From assembly GCA_000471925.1 (NCBI GenBank), contig CP006667.1:2356001-2420000 (forward strand): a stretch of DNA of 64,000 nt, read 5' to 3'. This DNA is from Ralstonia pickettii DTP0602. GTDB taxonomy: Bacteria > Pseudomonadota > Gammaproteobacteria > Burkholderiales > Burkholderiaceae. The notes under the pieces were generated by a model, which saw nothing but the letters and a program-made list of their open reading frames with translations, was not told where the DNA came from and ran no database searches. This document shows positions 16,784 to 26,252 of the stretch, piece after piece. Numbering within the stretch: position 1 is the stretch's first letter; each line of letters starts with the position of its first letter. Made by a program: the position numbers and the translations under genes.

Positions 16784-17272
16784 ATGCCCTCGACCGAACA
16801 GGAAATCCTGGTCTGCGGCCCGGACGACGGCCGCTGGCACCTGGAGATACGCATTGGCAGAGGCGCGCCGCAGCGGCTCGCCGGCGACTTCGATTCGCCC
16901 GAGATGGCCATCGCCGGTGCGCACCAGGTCTATCCGTCGCTCCCCGTGCGCATTGCCGATACCTCCGGCGCGCCGGCGCCATCGGCGCGCCAGCACCAGG
17001 GCTCACTGACCGACTACCACTACGGCGGCCACAGCGTGACGCAGGACGAAAAAGTGGCCGGACGCGCCCATCCCTCCAGCGAGACGTCGCAGCCGCCGCC
17101 GGGCCCCCATCCGTACCAGCCGACGGACCTGGGCAACCTGCCGCCCGGCACGCCTCGCCACGGCATGTACGGGGTCGCCTCCACCCCTGAAGAGGCCCAA
17201 GCCGCAGACGAGAAAGACGCCGCGGCGCGGCGCGCCACGCCCGCCGCCCCCGACCCCAACGGCAAGCGCTGA
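16784..17272 (+). CDS. Hypothetical protein with disordered C-terminal half
   Basis: A 162-residue protein preceded by a strong AAGGAGG site. The first 60 residues look folded (ILVCGPDDGRWHLEIRIG, then DSPEMAIAGAHQVYPSLPVR). They resemble a short ligand- or nucleic-acid-binding beta/alpha unit, but I do not recognise a family. Residues 65-162 are rich in Pro, Ser, Gly, Gln and Ala and are probably unstructured. There is no signal peptide or membrane segment. It is divergent from the anchored SDR and 84 bp upstream of purT, with no obvious functional link to either. Confidence 0.7.
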   Translation: MPSTEQEILVCGPDDGRWHLEIRIGRGAPQRLAGDFDSPEMAIAGAHQVYPSLPVRIADTSGAPAPSARQHQGSLTDYHYGGHSVTQDEKVAGRAHPSSETSQPPPGPHPYQPTDLGNLPPGTPRHGMYGVASTPEEAQAADEKDAAARRATPAAPDPNGKR

Positions 17273-17356
17273 TCCGGGCGCCCTCCCCGGCGGCGCCACG
17301 GGCGGCGGGCAACACGTACAATCTCGGTTTTCCCTACCGCCCCACCGCCCGCCGCC

Positions 17357-18562
17357 ATGACCACCCTCGGAACCCCGCTCTCCCCCTCCGCCACCAAAGT
17401 GATGCTGCTCGGCTCCGGCGAACTGGGCAAGGAAGTGCTGATCGCACTGCAGCGCCTGGGCGTGGAAACCATCGCCGTCGACCGCTATGACAACGCGCCC
17501 GGCCAGCAGGTGGCGCACCACGCGCGCACCATCGCCATGAGCGACCCCGACCAGCTCAAGGCGCTGATCGAGGCCGAGAAGCCCCACCTGGTCGTGCCCG
17601 AGATCGAGGCCATCGCCACACCCATGCTGGAGACGCTGGAAGCCGCCGGTACCGTGCGGGTGATCCCCACCGCCCGCGCCGCGCGCCTGACCATGGACCG
17701 CGAAGGCATCCGCCGCCTGGCCGCGGAATCGCTCGGCCTGCCGACCAGCCCGTACAAGTTCTGCGACTCGCTGGACGAACTGCAGGCCGCCATCGACGGC
17801 GGCATCGGCTACCCGTGCGTGGTCAAGCCGGTGATGAGCAGCTCCGGCAAAGGCCAGAGCAAGATCGACTCCCCCGACTGCGTCAAGGCCGCGTGGGACT
17901 ACGCCATGGCCGGCGGCCGCGTCAGCCACGGCCGCGTGATCGTGGAAGGCTTTATCGATTTCGATTACGAGATCACGCTGCTGACCGTGCGCGCGATGGG
18001 CGCCAGCGGCCAGGTGGAAACGCAGTTCTGCGCACCGATCGGCCACGTGCAGGTCAGCGGGGACTATGTCGAAAGCTGGCAGCCGCAGCCGATGCATCCC
18101 GCCGCGCTGGAAACGGCGCAGCGCATCGCGCAGGCCGTCACGTCAGACCTCGGCGGCATGGGCCTGTTCGGCGTGGAGCTGTTCGTCAAGGGCGAGCAGG
18201 TCTGGTTCAGCGAAGTCAGCCCGCGCCCCCACGACACCGGCATGGTGACCATGGCCACGCAATGGCAGAACGAGTTCGAGCTGCACGCGCGCGCCATACT
18301 GGGCCTGCCGGTCGACACCACGCTGCGCAGCCCCGGCGCCAGCGCCGTGATCTACGGCGGCGTGGATGCCCAGGGCGTGGTCTTCGATGGCGTGGACCAG
18401 GCGCTGAGCGTGCCGCAGACCGAGGTGCGCCTGTTCGGCAAGCCGGAGAGCTTCATCAAGCGGCGCATGGGCGTGGCGCTGGCGTATGCGGACGATGTCG
18501 ACACCGCCCGCACCCGTGCCAAGGAAGCCGCCAGCCGCGTGCGTCCGCGCGCGGTCGGCTGA
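17357..18562 (+). CDS. purT: Formate-dependent phosphoribosylglycinamide formyltransferase 2
   Basis: A 401-residue ATP-grasp enzyme of purine synthesis. It converts GAR, formate and ATP to FGAR, replacing the folate-dependent PurN reaction. Visible signatures are the N-terminal [20 protein letters not shown], the GAR-binding [10 protein letters not shown], the ATP-grasp loop [10 protein letters not shown], and [15 protein letters not shown] with the metal-binding Glu. The length and the residue pattern along the whole protein match PurT. It stands alone on the plus strand and ends 3 bp before the converging channel gene, with no room for a separate terminator. Confidence 0.97.
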   Translation: MTTLGTPLSPSATKVMLLGSGELGKEVLIALQRLGVETIAVDRYDNAPGQQVAHHARTIAMSDPDQLKALIEAEKPHLVVPEIEAIATPMLETLEAAGTVRVIPTARAARLTMDREGIRRLAAESLGLPTSPYKFCDSLDELQAAIDGGIGYPCVVKPVMSSSGKGQSKIDSPDCVKAAWDYAMAGGRVSHGRVIVEGFIDFDYEITLLTVRAMGASGQVETQFCAPIGHVQVSGDYVESWQPQPMHPAALETAQRIAQAVTSDLGGMGLFGVELFVKGEQVWFSEVSPRPHDTGMVTMATQWQNEFELHARAILGLPVDTTLRSPGASAVIYGGVDAQGVVFDGVDQALSVPQTEVRLFGKPESFIKRRMGVALAYADDVDTARTRAKEAASRVRPRAVG

Positions 18563-18565
18563 AAA

Positions 18566-19894
18566 TCAGGCGGGATGGTTGCCAGCGGCGGCATGACCCG
18601 GCGCATGCTGCACCGCGGCCTGCGCTGCCACCAATTGCGCCGCGGCCAGCACCGGCGCCACGCGTGCGCCGCTCAGGTCCGCCCCTGACGGCGCCTGGTA
18701 CAGCCGCAGCCCCAGCTCGGGCAGGATTGCGAGCAGGTGGTCGAACACATCGCCCTGGATGCGTTCATAGTCCATCCACGCAGTGAGCGCGGTAAAGCAG
18801 TAGATCTCCACCGGGATACCCTGCGAGTCGGGCTCCATCATGCGCACGTTCAGCAGCAGGTCGTGGTGGATCTCAGGATGCGCCTTCAGGTAGGCAATGC
18901 CGTAGGCGCGGAAGGTGCCGATATTGGTCAGCCGGCGCCGGTTGACGGGGTCGCTGCCCGCGGCGATCAGCAGGCGGTTGGCCTCGTCGACCTCGGCCTG
19001 CTTTTCCTCCAGGTAGTCGTGCAGCAGCCGGAAGCGCATCAGCGCGTGCACCTCCTGGTCCTCCAGGAAACGCACGCTGCCGGCATCCAGCCGCAGCGTA
19101 CGCTTGATGCGCCGGGCGCCGGACTCGAACATCTGGCGGTAGTTGCGGTAGCTCTCGGAGAACAGCTTGTAGGTCGGCACGGTGGTCACGGTGTTGTCCC
19201 AGTTCTGCACCTTGACCGTATGCAGCGCGATGTCCTTGACGTAGCCGTCGGCATTGCACTGCGGCATCTCGATCCAGTCGCCGATGCGCAGCATGTCGTT
19301 CGACGTCAGCTGCGTACTCGCCACCAGCGACAGCAGCGTGTCCTTGAACACCAGCAGCAGCACGGCGGACAACGCACCCAGGCCTGACAGCATCCATAGC
19401 GGCGAGCGGTTGATCAGGATCGACAGCACCAGCACCGCGCATACCAGCCCCAGGCCCAGCCGGCCCACCTGGATATAGCCCTTGATCGAGCGCGTCTGCG
19501 CCTCCCGCGTGTTGGCGTAGACATCCTGCCACGCCCCCAGCATCCCGCTCAGCATCAGGAAGAAGCTGATCCACAGGCCGGCGTGCGCCAGGCGCTCGAT
19601 CGCCACCGCATAGCGGCCCATGTACGGCACTTCGCCGATGCCGATGGTGATGACCGCGAACCCCACAGCGTAGCCAAAGCGCCGGTTGGCGCGATGGCGC
19701 GTCAGCGCCTTGCTCCAGGGCGCCTTGCCCCATACCGCCAGCATGTGATGCCCCACGCGCGAGATCACATGGCCGAATAGCCATTGCGCCAGCACTGCAA
19801 TCAGCACCAGTACCAGCAGGGATAGCGCAAGCTGGGCCCACGGATGGGCCGGAATACGTTGCTGGAACAGCTCCAGCGGGGCATCGAAATTCAT
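18566..19894 (-). CDS. MscS-family mechanosensitive channel, YbdG-like
   Basis: A 442-residue membrane protein. Four or five helices in the first 190 residues lead into the MscS core, with pore helix LSGLGALSAVLLLVFKDTL. The beta domain follows (MLRIGDWIEMP, then KDIALHTVKVQNWDNTVTTV and PTYKLFSESYRNYRQM). The insert and C-terminal region match the YbdG/YnaI miniconductance branch, which protects against osmotic downshock. No clear ribosome site precedes the ATG at 19894, but the next methionine would delete the first helix. The Ala/His-rich C-terminal tail (about 30 residues) is not typical. It converges on purT. Confidence 0.9.
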   Translation of the reverse strand: MNFDAPLELFQQRIPAHPWAQLALSLLVLVLIAVLAQWLFGHVISRVGHHMLAVWGKAPWSKALTRHRANRRFGYAVGFAVITIGIGEVPYMGRYAVAIERLAHAGLWISFFLMLSGMLGAWQDVYANTREAQTRSIKGYIQVGRLGLGLVCAVLVLSILINRSPLWMLSGLGALSAVLLLVFKDTLLSLVASTQLTSNDMLRIGDWIEMPQCNADGYVKDIALHTVKVQNWDNTVTTVPTYKLFSESYRNYRQMFESGARRIKRTLRLDAGSVRFLEDQEVHALMRFRLLHDYLEEKQAEVDEANRLLIAAGSDPVNRRRLTNIGTFRAYGIAYLKAHPEIHHDLLLNVRMMEPDSQGIPVEIYCFTALTAWMDYERIQGDVFDHLLAILPELGLRLYQAPSGADLSGARVAPVLAAAQLVAAQAAVQHAPGHAAAGNHPA

Positions 19895-20018
19895 AAAGGG
19901 GGCGACGGAGGCTGGTCAACCGGCCGGATAGCAAAGTGTAAGTGTACAAAACGTGTCCGACACACCGTGAATCCGGGTAGTGCCTGGCCATTTTCCTACG
20001 TCGCCCCGTCCCGTTGGC

Positions 20019-20336
20019 TCACGCCGGCAGCAACTTCAGACCACCGATCCCGATGAAGATCAGCGCGATCAGCAGAAGCCGCATCGGCGCAGCGCTCTCG
20101 CCCAGGAACAGGATGCCCACCAGCGTCACCCCGATCGCCCCGATCCCCGTCCACACCGCGTAGGCCGTCCCCACCGGCAAGTGCCGCAGCGCCGCGCTGA
20201 GCAGGAAAATGCTGGCCAGCGCCGCCCCGATCCCCAACGCCGTCGGACCGGGCCGCGTCCCCCCGTCGGTATGTTTAAGGGCCAGCGCCATCACGATCTC
20301 GATCAGGCCCGCCAGGCCCAGCAGCATCCACGCCAT
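20019..20336 (-). CDS. sugE: SugE/Gdx-type small multidrug-resistance exporter
   Basis: A 105-residue, four-helix inner-membrane protein of the SMR family. The conserved Glu in helix 1 is in LAGLIEIVMALALKHT. The motif PVGTAYAVWTGIGAIG is characteristic of the SugE/Gdx branch, which exports guanidinium and quaternary ammonium ions. Two ATGs lie 6 bp apart. The second (20336) has the better spacing to AAGGA and gives the usual 105 residues. A guanidine riboswitch was not recognised upstream. A LysR gene is divergent, with about 120 bp between, and may regulate it. Confidence 0.9.
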   Translation of the reverse strand: MAWMLLGLAGLIEIVMALALKHTDGGTRPGPTALGIGAALASIFLLSAALRHLPVGTAYAVWTGIGAIGVTLVGILFLGESAAPMRLLLIALIFIGIGGLKLLPA

Positions 20337-20456
20337 CGTCATTTCCTTTCGTCCGGTTCGCCGCCCGCCGCGCCTATTGCCGGGGCTGCCCTGGGCACTG
20401 TAGGCTGTGCGAATCGGCACAGAAACTGGCGGTTTTTGCAAAGGAGTTATGCAAAC

Positions 20457-21365
20457 ATGCAGGAAGCAGACTGGGACGACCTCAAGTATTTCCTCGCCGT
20501 TGGCCAGTCCGGTTCCCTCGCCGGGGCGGCGCGGGCGCTGCATGTCAATCATTCCACCGTGCTGCGCCGCCTGGCGCGGCTGGAAGAGGTCCTCGGAACC
20601 CTGCTGTTCGAGCGCCATCCCACCGGCTATGCGATGACTGCAGCCGGCGAAGCGCTGGCACATCGGCTTGCGGGAGTCGGCGAACAGATCGATGCTGCGC
20701 AAAGGCAGTTGTCGGGGCTTGATAGCCAGTTGAGCGGACCGTTGCGGGTGACGACCACTGACACGCTGCTGAGTGGGTTACTGATGCCGCTGTTTGCCGA
20801 GTTTCGGGCCATGCATCCGCGGATCCAGTTGCAGATCGTGGTCAATAACAGTTTCTTGAGCCTGAGCCGGCGGGAAGCAGACGTGGCGATACGGCCGGCG
20901 AATGCGGTGCCGGAGTTTCTGGTTGGCAGGCAGGTTGGTTTGCTCCAGACCGCGCCATACGCTTCACGTGAATACCTGAAGCAAACGCAGCAGAAGCCGG
21001 CGCGACGGGGAACGGTAGCGTCGGACTGGGGACGCTACGACTGGGTAGTGCCAGACGATGCACTGGCACACCTGGCGCAGGCACGCTGGACCATGGAACA
21101 CGTGCCGGAATCGCGCCGCCTGGTCAGCGCCGACAGCCTCATGGCAATGGCCCAGGCGGTACGGCACGGTATGGGAGCCGGCATGCTGCTATGCCTGCTG
21201 GCCGAGGGCGATACGCAACTGGTCCGGCTGGCTCCGCCGGAGCCGGCACTCGACACGACCCTGTGGATCCTGACCCACCCGGACCTGCGCCACAGCGCCC
21301 GGGTGCGGGCCTTCAACGATTTCCTCTACGAAAGACTGCGCGCCTCGCCGTGGCTGCAGCGATGA
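20457..21365 (+). CDS. LysR-family transcriptional regulator
   Basis: A 302-residue LysR protein. The N-terminal winged helix (DDLKYFLAVGQSGSLAGAARAL, quoted in part, then NHSTVLRRLARLEEVLGTLLF) is followed by a substrate-binding domain from about residue 90. The sequence resembles the group that controls efflux or short divergent genes. An AAGGAG site lies 10 bases upstream of the ATG at 20457; an ATG eight bases earlier is out of frame. The binding domain contains an odd hydrophilic stretch (KQTQQKPARRGTVASDW). It is transcribed away from sugE, its likely target. Confidence 0.91.
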   Translation: MQEADWDDLKYFLAVGQSGSLAGAARALHVNHSTVLRRLARLEEVLGTLLFERHPTGYAMTAAGEALAHRLAGVGEQIDAAQRQLSGLDSQLSGPLRVTTTDTLLSGLLMPLFAEFRAMHPRIQLQIVVNNSFLSLSRREADVAIRPANAVPEFLVGRQVGLLQTAPYASREYLKQTQQKPARRGTVASDWGRYDWVVPDDALAHLAQARWTMEHVPESRRLVSADSLMAMAQAVRHGMGAGMLLCLLAEGDTQLVRLAPPEPALDTTLWILTHPDLRHSARVRAFNDFLYERLRASPWLQR

Positions 21366-21377
21366 GAACCTAAAACG

Positions 21378-22595
21378 CTACGACAGCGTGGTGTACATCG
21401 CCATCAACTGCTCATCCGAATACCCCCACTCCGCCGCATTCTCAAACGCCACCACTGTCTCATCGCTGTGGCGCAGGTCGATCAGTTCGGTAGGCACCGG
21501 CCTGGACTGCGACACCGAATAAAACGCCATCACCCGCGGCCGCAACGGGTCCGCCTCGTTCTGCGCGCACACCACGGCCAGCCGGTTGGAGCGCAGCCGC
21601 AGCACGGTGCCAAGCGGATAGATGCCAACAGTGCGGCTAAAGGCCTTGAATACGCGCCGGTCGAACAGCGTGTCGACGCGCACGGCCATGTATTCCATCG
21701 CGCGCGCCGGCGACCATTCCTTGTGGCCCGGGCGCGCGGAGGTCAGCGAATCGTAGGCGTCGCAGATCGCCGCGATCTTGGCGTGCACGCTGAGCTCGTG
21801 CCCGACCAGTCCGAAGGGATAGCCACGGCCATCCACGCGCTCGTGGTGGTGGACGCAGACATCGAGCGGGATGTTGGAATACAGGCGCGCCTCGTTCAGG
21901 ATGCGGTAGCCGGCTGACGGGTGGCGGCGGTAGGCCTCCTCCTCCTCGGCCGTGCGAGCGGTGGCCTTGAGCAGCACGGCTTCGGGCAGCGTCAGCTTGC
22001 CGATGTCGTGCACCAGCCCGGCCAGGCCGAGTTCGCGCACTTCTTCGTCGGGCAGGCCGAGCGTGCGGCCGACGGCGATCATCAGTGCACAGACGGCAAA
22101 GGCGTGCAGGTAGTTGTAGTCGTCGCGGGCCTTGAGACGCGCCAGCGCCAGCAGTGCCTGCCCGTGACGGGACAGTGAGCGCGAGGCGGAATCGACCAGC
22201 AGCAGCGCGCCGTCGACCTCCAGCGCCCGGCCCATGCGCACGGCGGCGAACATCGAACCGACCACGCTCTTGCCGGATTGCAGCAGCTCGCGCGCGCGGC
22301 CGATTTCCCCTTCCAGCGACGCGGCGGGCTGTGGCGGGGTTGCGGGCAAGGGCTCAGGAATGGTGCCCCCGACCGGCGCGACCGGCGCGTCGGCCGCCTC
22401 GGGCGGCGGCAGGCTGCGGCCCTTCAGGATATCGATCCAGACTTCCTGGACGCCGGCGGACCGGATCTGCCGGATCTGGTCTTCATGGCTGACCAGGAAT
22501 TTTGCCCGCCAGAACGGATGGTTGATCCATGGGCCGCCGAGCCTGGCGACAAACATTCCCACCTGCAATTGTTCCGACCGGATGCGCCTGAGCAT
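21378..22595 (-). CDS. HD-GYP cyclic-di-GMP phosphodiesterase with DUF3391 N-terminus
   Basis: A 405-residue cytoplasmic protein. Residues 1-120 are the DUF3391 domain (EQLQVGMFVARLGGPWINHPF) with a Pro/Ala-rich linker. Residues of about 140-340 are an HD-GYP domain with the metal-binding pair H196-D197 in HDIGK and the full HHERVDGRGYP motif at 250-260. A functional c-di-GMP hydrolase is therefore expected, influencing motility and biofilm growth. GAGGGGG precedes the ATG. An unusual run of eight G residues (22677-22684) lies about 80 bp upstream. No sensor or receiver domain is attached. Confidence 0.93.
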   Translation of the reverse strand: MLRRIRSEQLQVGMFVARLGGPWINHPFWRAKFLVSHEDQIRQIRSAGVQEVWIDILKGRSLPPPEAADAPVAPVGGTIPEPLPATPPQPAASLEGEIGRARELLQSGKSVVGSMFAAVRMGRALEVDGALLLVDSASRSLSRHGQALLALARLKARDDYNYLHAFAVCALMIAVGRTLGLPDEEVRELGLAGLVHDIGKLTLPEAVLLKATARTAEEEEAYRRHPSAGYRILNEARLYSNIPLDVCVHHHERVDGRGYPFGLVGHELSVHAKIAAICDAYDSLTSARPGHKEWSPARAMEYMAVRVDTLFDRRVFKAFSRTVGIYPLGTVLRLRSNRLAVVCAQNEADPLRPRVMAFYSVSQSRPVPTELIDLRHSDETVVAFENAAEWGYSDEQLMAMYTTLS

Positions 22596-22739
22596 GCTAG
22601 ACCCCCTCGAAAATTGGTTTTCTTCTTGTCGGAACGGATTAACGGCAGCCCTGGGCGCGCCTTGAGCCCCTCTTTTGGGGGGGGAGAACTGTGCCGCGGG
22701 GCCTTGTCAAGCGGCGCGCGAATGTCCGGACGGCGTTCT

Positions 22740-22767
22740 CGGGCATTGCAGGCGCCAGCAATGCCCG
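22740..22767 (+). other. Perfect stem-loop upstream of the ABM gene
   Basis: Ten-bp perfect arms (CGGGCATTGC / GCAATGCCCG) with an 8-base loop end 59 bp before the ATG at 22827. It could be an operator or a leader hairpin. There is no T-run, so it is not a typical terminator. Confidence 0.4.
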
Positions 22768-22826
22768 CGCTACAATGGCTGGCCCAGTGCTCACCAGACG
22801 CCCCAGCCAGTCGCCCCCGTTCACCC

Positions 22827-23120
22827 ATGTCCGGAACGTACACGCTAGTCGGCATCGCCCGCGCCAAGTCCCATCGCCGTGAGGCGCTGGTGTCCCAGCT
22901 CACCTCGCTGCGCTCGCGCGGGCTGACCGAGCCCGGCTGCCTGGACTACCACGTCGGGCAGGACGCCGAAGACGCGCAGGTCTTCGTGATCTACATGGTC
23001 TGGGATTCCAAGCGCGCGCTCGAATCGCACCTGAACCGGCCGTATATGCGCGATTTCCACGCCTCGCGCCGGGATTTCGTCGAGGGCGACTTCAGTTTTC
23101 GCTGGCTCAACGCCGCCTGA
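22827..23120 (+). CDS. Antibiotic biosynthesis monooxygenase (ABM) domain protein
   Basis: A 97-residue single-domain protein of the ABM/dimeric alpha-beta barrel fold. Recognisable segments are YTLVGIARAKSHRREALVSQL, PGCLDYHVGQD, FVIYMVWDSKRALESHL and PYMRDFH. Members act as quinone monooxygenases or heme-degrading enzymes, or have no known activity; this copy lacks diagnostic residues for any of these. No Shine-Dalgarno is obvious before the ATG (TTCACCC). It is followed after 148 bp by the cysteine-synthase-like gene on the same strand. The assignment of fold is firmer than that of function. Confidence 0.8.
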   Translation: MSGTYTLVGIARAKSHRREALVSQLTSLRSRGLTEPGCLDYHVGQDAEDAQVFVIYMVWDSKRALESHLNRPYMRDFHASRRDFVEGDFSFRWLNAA

Positions 23121-23268
23121 CGGCGCTCCGCCCTTTCCCCAGGCGCCATGCGCGCCACCCCGGCCGGCCCGGCTGGCCCGGATTTCGCTCCTCCGGCCGC
23201 TTGTCATTCGCGCCGCCCCGGTCTATCACACAGATTGACGCCCGGAAGGGCCCCGGCGGGAGTGCATC

Positions 23269-24270
23269 ATGGAAGTCAGGGATGGATTTGCCGGCACCAT
23301 CGGCCACACGCCGTTGATCCGACTGGCCGGGGTGAGCGAGGAAACCGGCTGCGACATCTACGGCAAGGCGGAATTCCTGAATCCCGGCGGCTCGGTCAAG
23401 GATCGCGCGGCGCTGTATATCATCCGCGACGCCGAGCGGCGCGGACTACTGAAGCCGGGCGGCACGGTGATCGAAGGCACCGCCGGCAATACCGGCATCG
23501 GCCTGGCCCACCTGTGCGCGGCGCGCGGCTACCGTTGCATCGTGGTGATCCCCGACACCCAGTCGCCCGAGAAAATGGAGCGGCTGCGCATGCTGGGCGC
23601 CGAGGTCCGCCCGGTCCCGGCCAAGCCCTATGCCGACCCCGGCAACTACCAGAAGATCGCCGGCCGGCTGGCCGAGGAGACCGACAACGCAATCTGGGCC
23701 AACCAGTTCGACAACCTGGCCAACCGCCAGGCCCACTACGAAACCACCGGCCCCGAGATCTGGCACGCCACCACCGGGCGCATCGACGCCTTTACCTGCT
23801 CCACCGGCACCGGCGGCTCGCTCGCCGGCATTGCCCGTTACCTGAAGGAACACAAGCCCGGCGTGCGCATCGTGCTGGCCGACCCGCAAGGCAGCGCCCT
23901 CTATCACTTCGTCAAGCACCGCGAACTCAAGGCCGAGGGCAGTTCGATCACCGAGGGCATCGGCACCAGCCGCGTCACCGCCAACCTGCAGGACACGCCC
24001 ATCGACGATGCGGTGCGGATCGACGACCAGACCTGCGTTGACATGGTCTATCGGATGCTGCGCGAGGAAGGCTTGTTCCTGGGCGGGTCGTCAGGGATCA
24101 ACGTGGGCGCCGCAGTGGCGCTGGCGCGCGAGATGGGGCCCGGGCATACCATCGTCACGCTGTTGTGCGACCGGGGCGACTTGTATATCGGCCGCTTGTT
24201 CAACGAAGCCTGGCTGGCCAGCAAGGGGTTGCAGCCGATCCCGTTCCGGCGCGTCGGTCCTGTGGTGTAG
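23269..24270 (+). CDS. PLP-dependent cysteine synthase-like enzyme
   Basis: A 333-residue fold-type II PLP enzyme. The Schiff-base lysine is in NPGGSVKDRAAL. The asparagine loop reads GTAGNTGIGLA instead of the TSGNTGIALA of CysK, and the phosphate loop is CSTGTGGSLAGIARYL. The C-terminal part contains GLFLGGSSGINVGAA and LLCDRGDLYIGRLFNEAWL. These variations mark a cysteine synthase/cystathionine beta-synthase relative rather than a standard CysK. Production or breakdown of cysteine from an activated serine is the family theme. It lies alone, 5 bp from the converging prpR stop. Confidence 0.87.
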   Translation: MEVRDGFAGTIGHTPLIRLAGVSEETGCDIYGKAEFLNPGGSVKDRAALYIIRDAERRGLLKPGGTVIEGTAGNTGIGLAHLCAARGYRCIVVIPDTQSPEKMERLRMLGAEVRPVPAKPYADPGNYQKIAGRLAEETDNAIWANQFDNLANRQAHYETTGPEIWHATTGRIDAFTCSTGTGGSLAGIARYLKEHKPGVRIVLADPQGSALYHFVKHRELKAEGSSITEGIGTSRVTANLQDTPIDDAVRIDDQTCVDMVYRMLREEGLFLGGSSGINVGAAVALAREMGPGHTIVTLLCDRGDLYIGRLFNEAWLASKGLQPIPFRRVGPVV

Positions 24271-24275
24271 CCGCG

Positions 24276-26252
24276 CTAGGCGGCCTTGAGCCGCCGCCAC
24301 AGCGTGGTCGGGCTGATGCCGAGGATATGGCAGGCGGCGGTGCGGTCGCCGCCGCACTCGGCCAGCACGCGACGGATATGATCGACCTCGCTGGATTGCT
24401 TGACGCCGGCCAGCGAGCGGCCCGGGGTGCGGGCGGGACCGGTTCGGGCGGCAGGCCCGGCTGGCGCATCCGGCAGCTCCTGCCCGCCGTCCCCGCCGAA
24501 CAGCTCCGGCGCCGCAGCCTGCAACTCACGCAGCAGCGCATCGGCTTCCAGCTTGCGCCCGGCCACCAGCACGGCAATCCGTTCGGTCACGTTCTCCAGC
24601 TCGCGGATATTGCCGGGCCAGCCGTAGCGCGCCAGCCGGGCGCGGGCCGCGGCGGGCAGGCGCTGGGGACGCTCCATCCCCAAGCGGTCCTGTGCGCGCC
24701 GATACAGCAGTTCGGCCAGCTCGGGCAGGTCTTCGGTGCGCTCGCGCAGCGGCGGCATTTCGATGCGCAGGATATTGAGGCGGTAGTACAGGTCCTGGCG
24801 GAAGGTGCCGTCGCGCACCAGCGCCACCAGGTCGCGGTGGGTGGCGGCGATCACGCGTACGTTGACCGGCACCGCATCCAGGCCGCCGATCGGGAGTACC
24901 TGCTTTTCCTGCAGCACGCGCAACAGGCGCGTCTGCAGCGCGGAGGGCATGTCGCCAACTTCATCGAGGAACAGCGTGCCGTTGTGGGCCGATTCGAACA
25001 GGCCGGCCTTGCCGCCACGGCGCGCGCCGGTGAAGGCGCCCTCTTCGTAGCCGAACAGTTCGCTTTCCAGCAGCGCTTCCGGGAAGGCCGCGCAATTGAC
25101 CGCGACGAACGGGAAGGCGCGGCGCGGGCTGGCATCGTGCATGCCCTGCGCCAGCACTTCCTTGCCGGTGCCGCTCTCGCCGCCGATCAGCACGGTCGAG
25201 TCCACCGCGGCATAGCGCCGCGCCAGCTCGCGCAACTCGGTCATGGCATCGGAGGTGCCGGCCAGGTCGTCCAGGCTGTAGCGCACGCCCGCCGGCCGCG
25301 CGCGGCTGCGCGAGCGCAGGTTGCGGTCCACGCGCTGGATCGCGCTGGCGTCCTGGATGGTCAGCACCGCGCCGGTGGTGCCGGCCTCGCTCACGATAGG
25401 GATGCGGTTGACCACCACCATCTTGTCGCCGAGCTTGTGGATCGCTTCCAGCTCCTTGTCGCCGCTCTGCATCACGCCTTCTAGCGCCAGGCTGGGGGCC
25501 AGCGTCTGCAGCTTGCGGCCCACCGCAGCAGCGGCCGAGGTGCCGAGGAAGCGCTCCATCGCCGGGTTGAACGACTGGATCCGTCCTTCCGCGTCGACCG
25601 CCGCCACGCCCTCGTTCAGGTGCACCAGGATGGTGTTGACGTAGTCGCGCCGGGTGGCCTCGATGCGACGCAGGCGCGCGGCCTCGATCGCGTCCTCCAG
25701 CGCCATGCGCACCGAGTTGCCCGAGTACAGGAACACGCCGGTGAGGCCGTACCGATCCGCCAGGTCGGTCACCAGGCCGGGGCCGACCACGACCTGGATG
25801 CCCTCCTGCTTCAGCGCCTTGACGCGCGCCACCGCGTCATCCTCGGTCAGGTAGGTGTAGGCCGGGATCGACAGGGAGAAGGCGCGCACGAACTCGTCGA
25901 CCTCCGCATACGTCGAGGCATGCGTCACCAGCGCGACCCGCGGGGAGATGCGCCGCGCGGTGGCCAGCGCACTCATTACGTCGAAGCCGGTCACCTTGAC
26001 CAGCACCACCGGCACGTCCACGTGCTGGCGCAGGTAGGCGCCGTTGGAGCCACCGGCCACCACCACGTCGAGGCGCCCTTCGCGGGCTTCGCGCGCTACC
26101 GCGCTGGCGGCAGCTTCGTAGCCCTTGCCGAGGATGCGGAATTCCGCGCGGGCGGCATAGGACGGGATCAGGTCGGCGAAGGCGCGCGCCAGGCGGCTGA
26201 TGCCGATGGCCCAGATGCGCGGGCGGGCGGATGTGGAGGCGGGAGGGCTCAT
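24276..26252 (-). CDS. prpR: Propionate catabolism operon regulator, sigma-54-dependent
   Basis: A 658-residue activator of the methylcitrate operon. Residues of about 10-195 are the PrpR N-terminal sensor domain, which binds 2-methylcitrate in the characterised homologues. A PAS domain follows (about 205-310, EGVAAVDAEGRIQSFN). The AAA+ module has Walker A G358ESGTGKE, GAFTGA at 405-410 for sigma-54 contact, and GTLFLDEVGD. The C terminus is a Fis-type helix-turn-helix (RTAACHILGISPTTLWRRL). All ATPase motifs are intact. It is divergent from prpB across 283 bp containing palindromes and a -24/-12 promoter. No good ribosome site precedes the ATG. Confidence 0.96.
   Translation of the reverse strand: MSPPASTSARPRIWAIGISRLARAFADLIPSYAARAEFRILGKGYEAAASAVAREAREGRLDVVVAGGSNGAYLRQHVDVPVVLVKVTGFDVMSALATARRISPRVALVTHASTYAEVDEFVRAFSLSIPAYTYLTEDDAVARVKALKQEGIQVVVGPGLVTDLADRYGLTGVFLYSGNSVRMALEDAIEAARLRRIEATRRDYVNTILVHLNEGVAAVDAEGRIQSFNPAMERFLGTSAAAAVGRKLQTLAPSLALEGVMQSGDKELEAIHKLGDKMVVVNRIPIVSEAGTTGAVLTIQDASAIQRVDRNLRSRSRARPAGVRYSLDDLAGTSDAMTELRELARRYAAVDSTVLIGGESGTGKEVLAQGMHDASPRRAFPFVAVNCAAFPEALLESELFGYEEGAFTGARRGGKAGLFESAHNGTLFLDEVGDMPSALQTRLLRVLQEKQVLPIGGLDAVPVNVRVIAATHRDLVALVRDGTFRQDLYYRLNILRIEMPPLRERTEDLPELAELLYRRAQDRLGMERPQRLPAAARARLARYGWPGNIRELENVTERIAVLVAGRKLEADALLRELQAAAPELFGGDGGQELPDAPAGPAARTGPARTPGRSLAGVKQSSEVDHIRRVLAECGGDRTAACHILGISPTTLWRRLKAA

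Noticed and set aside
22677..22684. Run of eight G residues as a phase-variation switch for the HD-GYP gene
   Set aside because: It lies outside the coding frame and not between clear promoter hexamers; kept only as a note in the gene entry.
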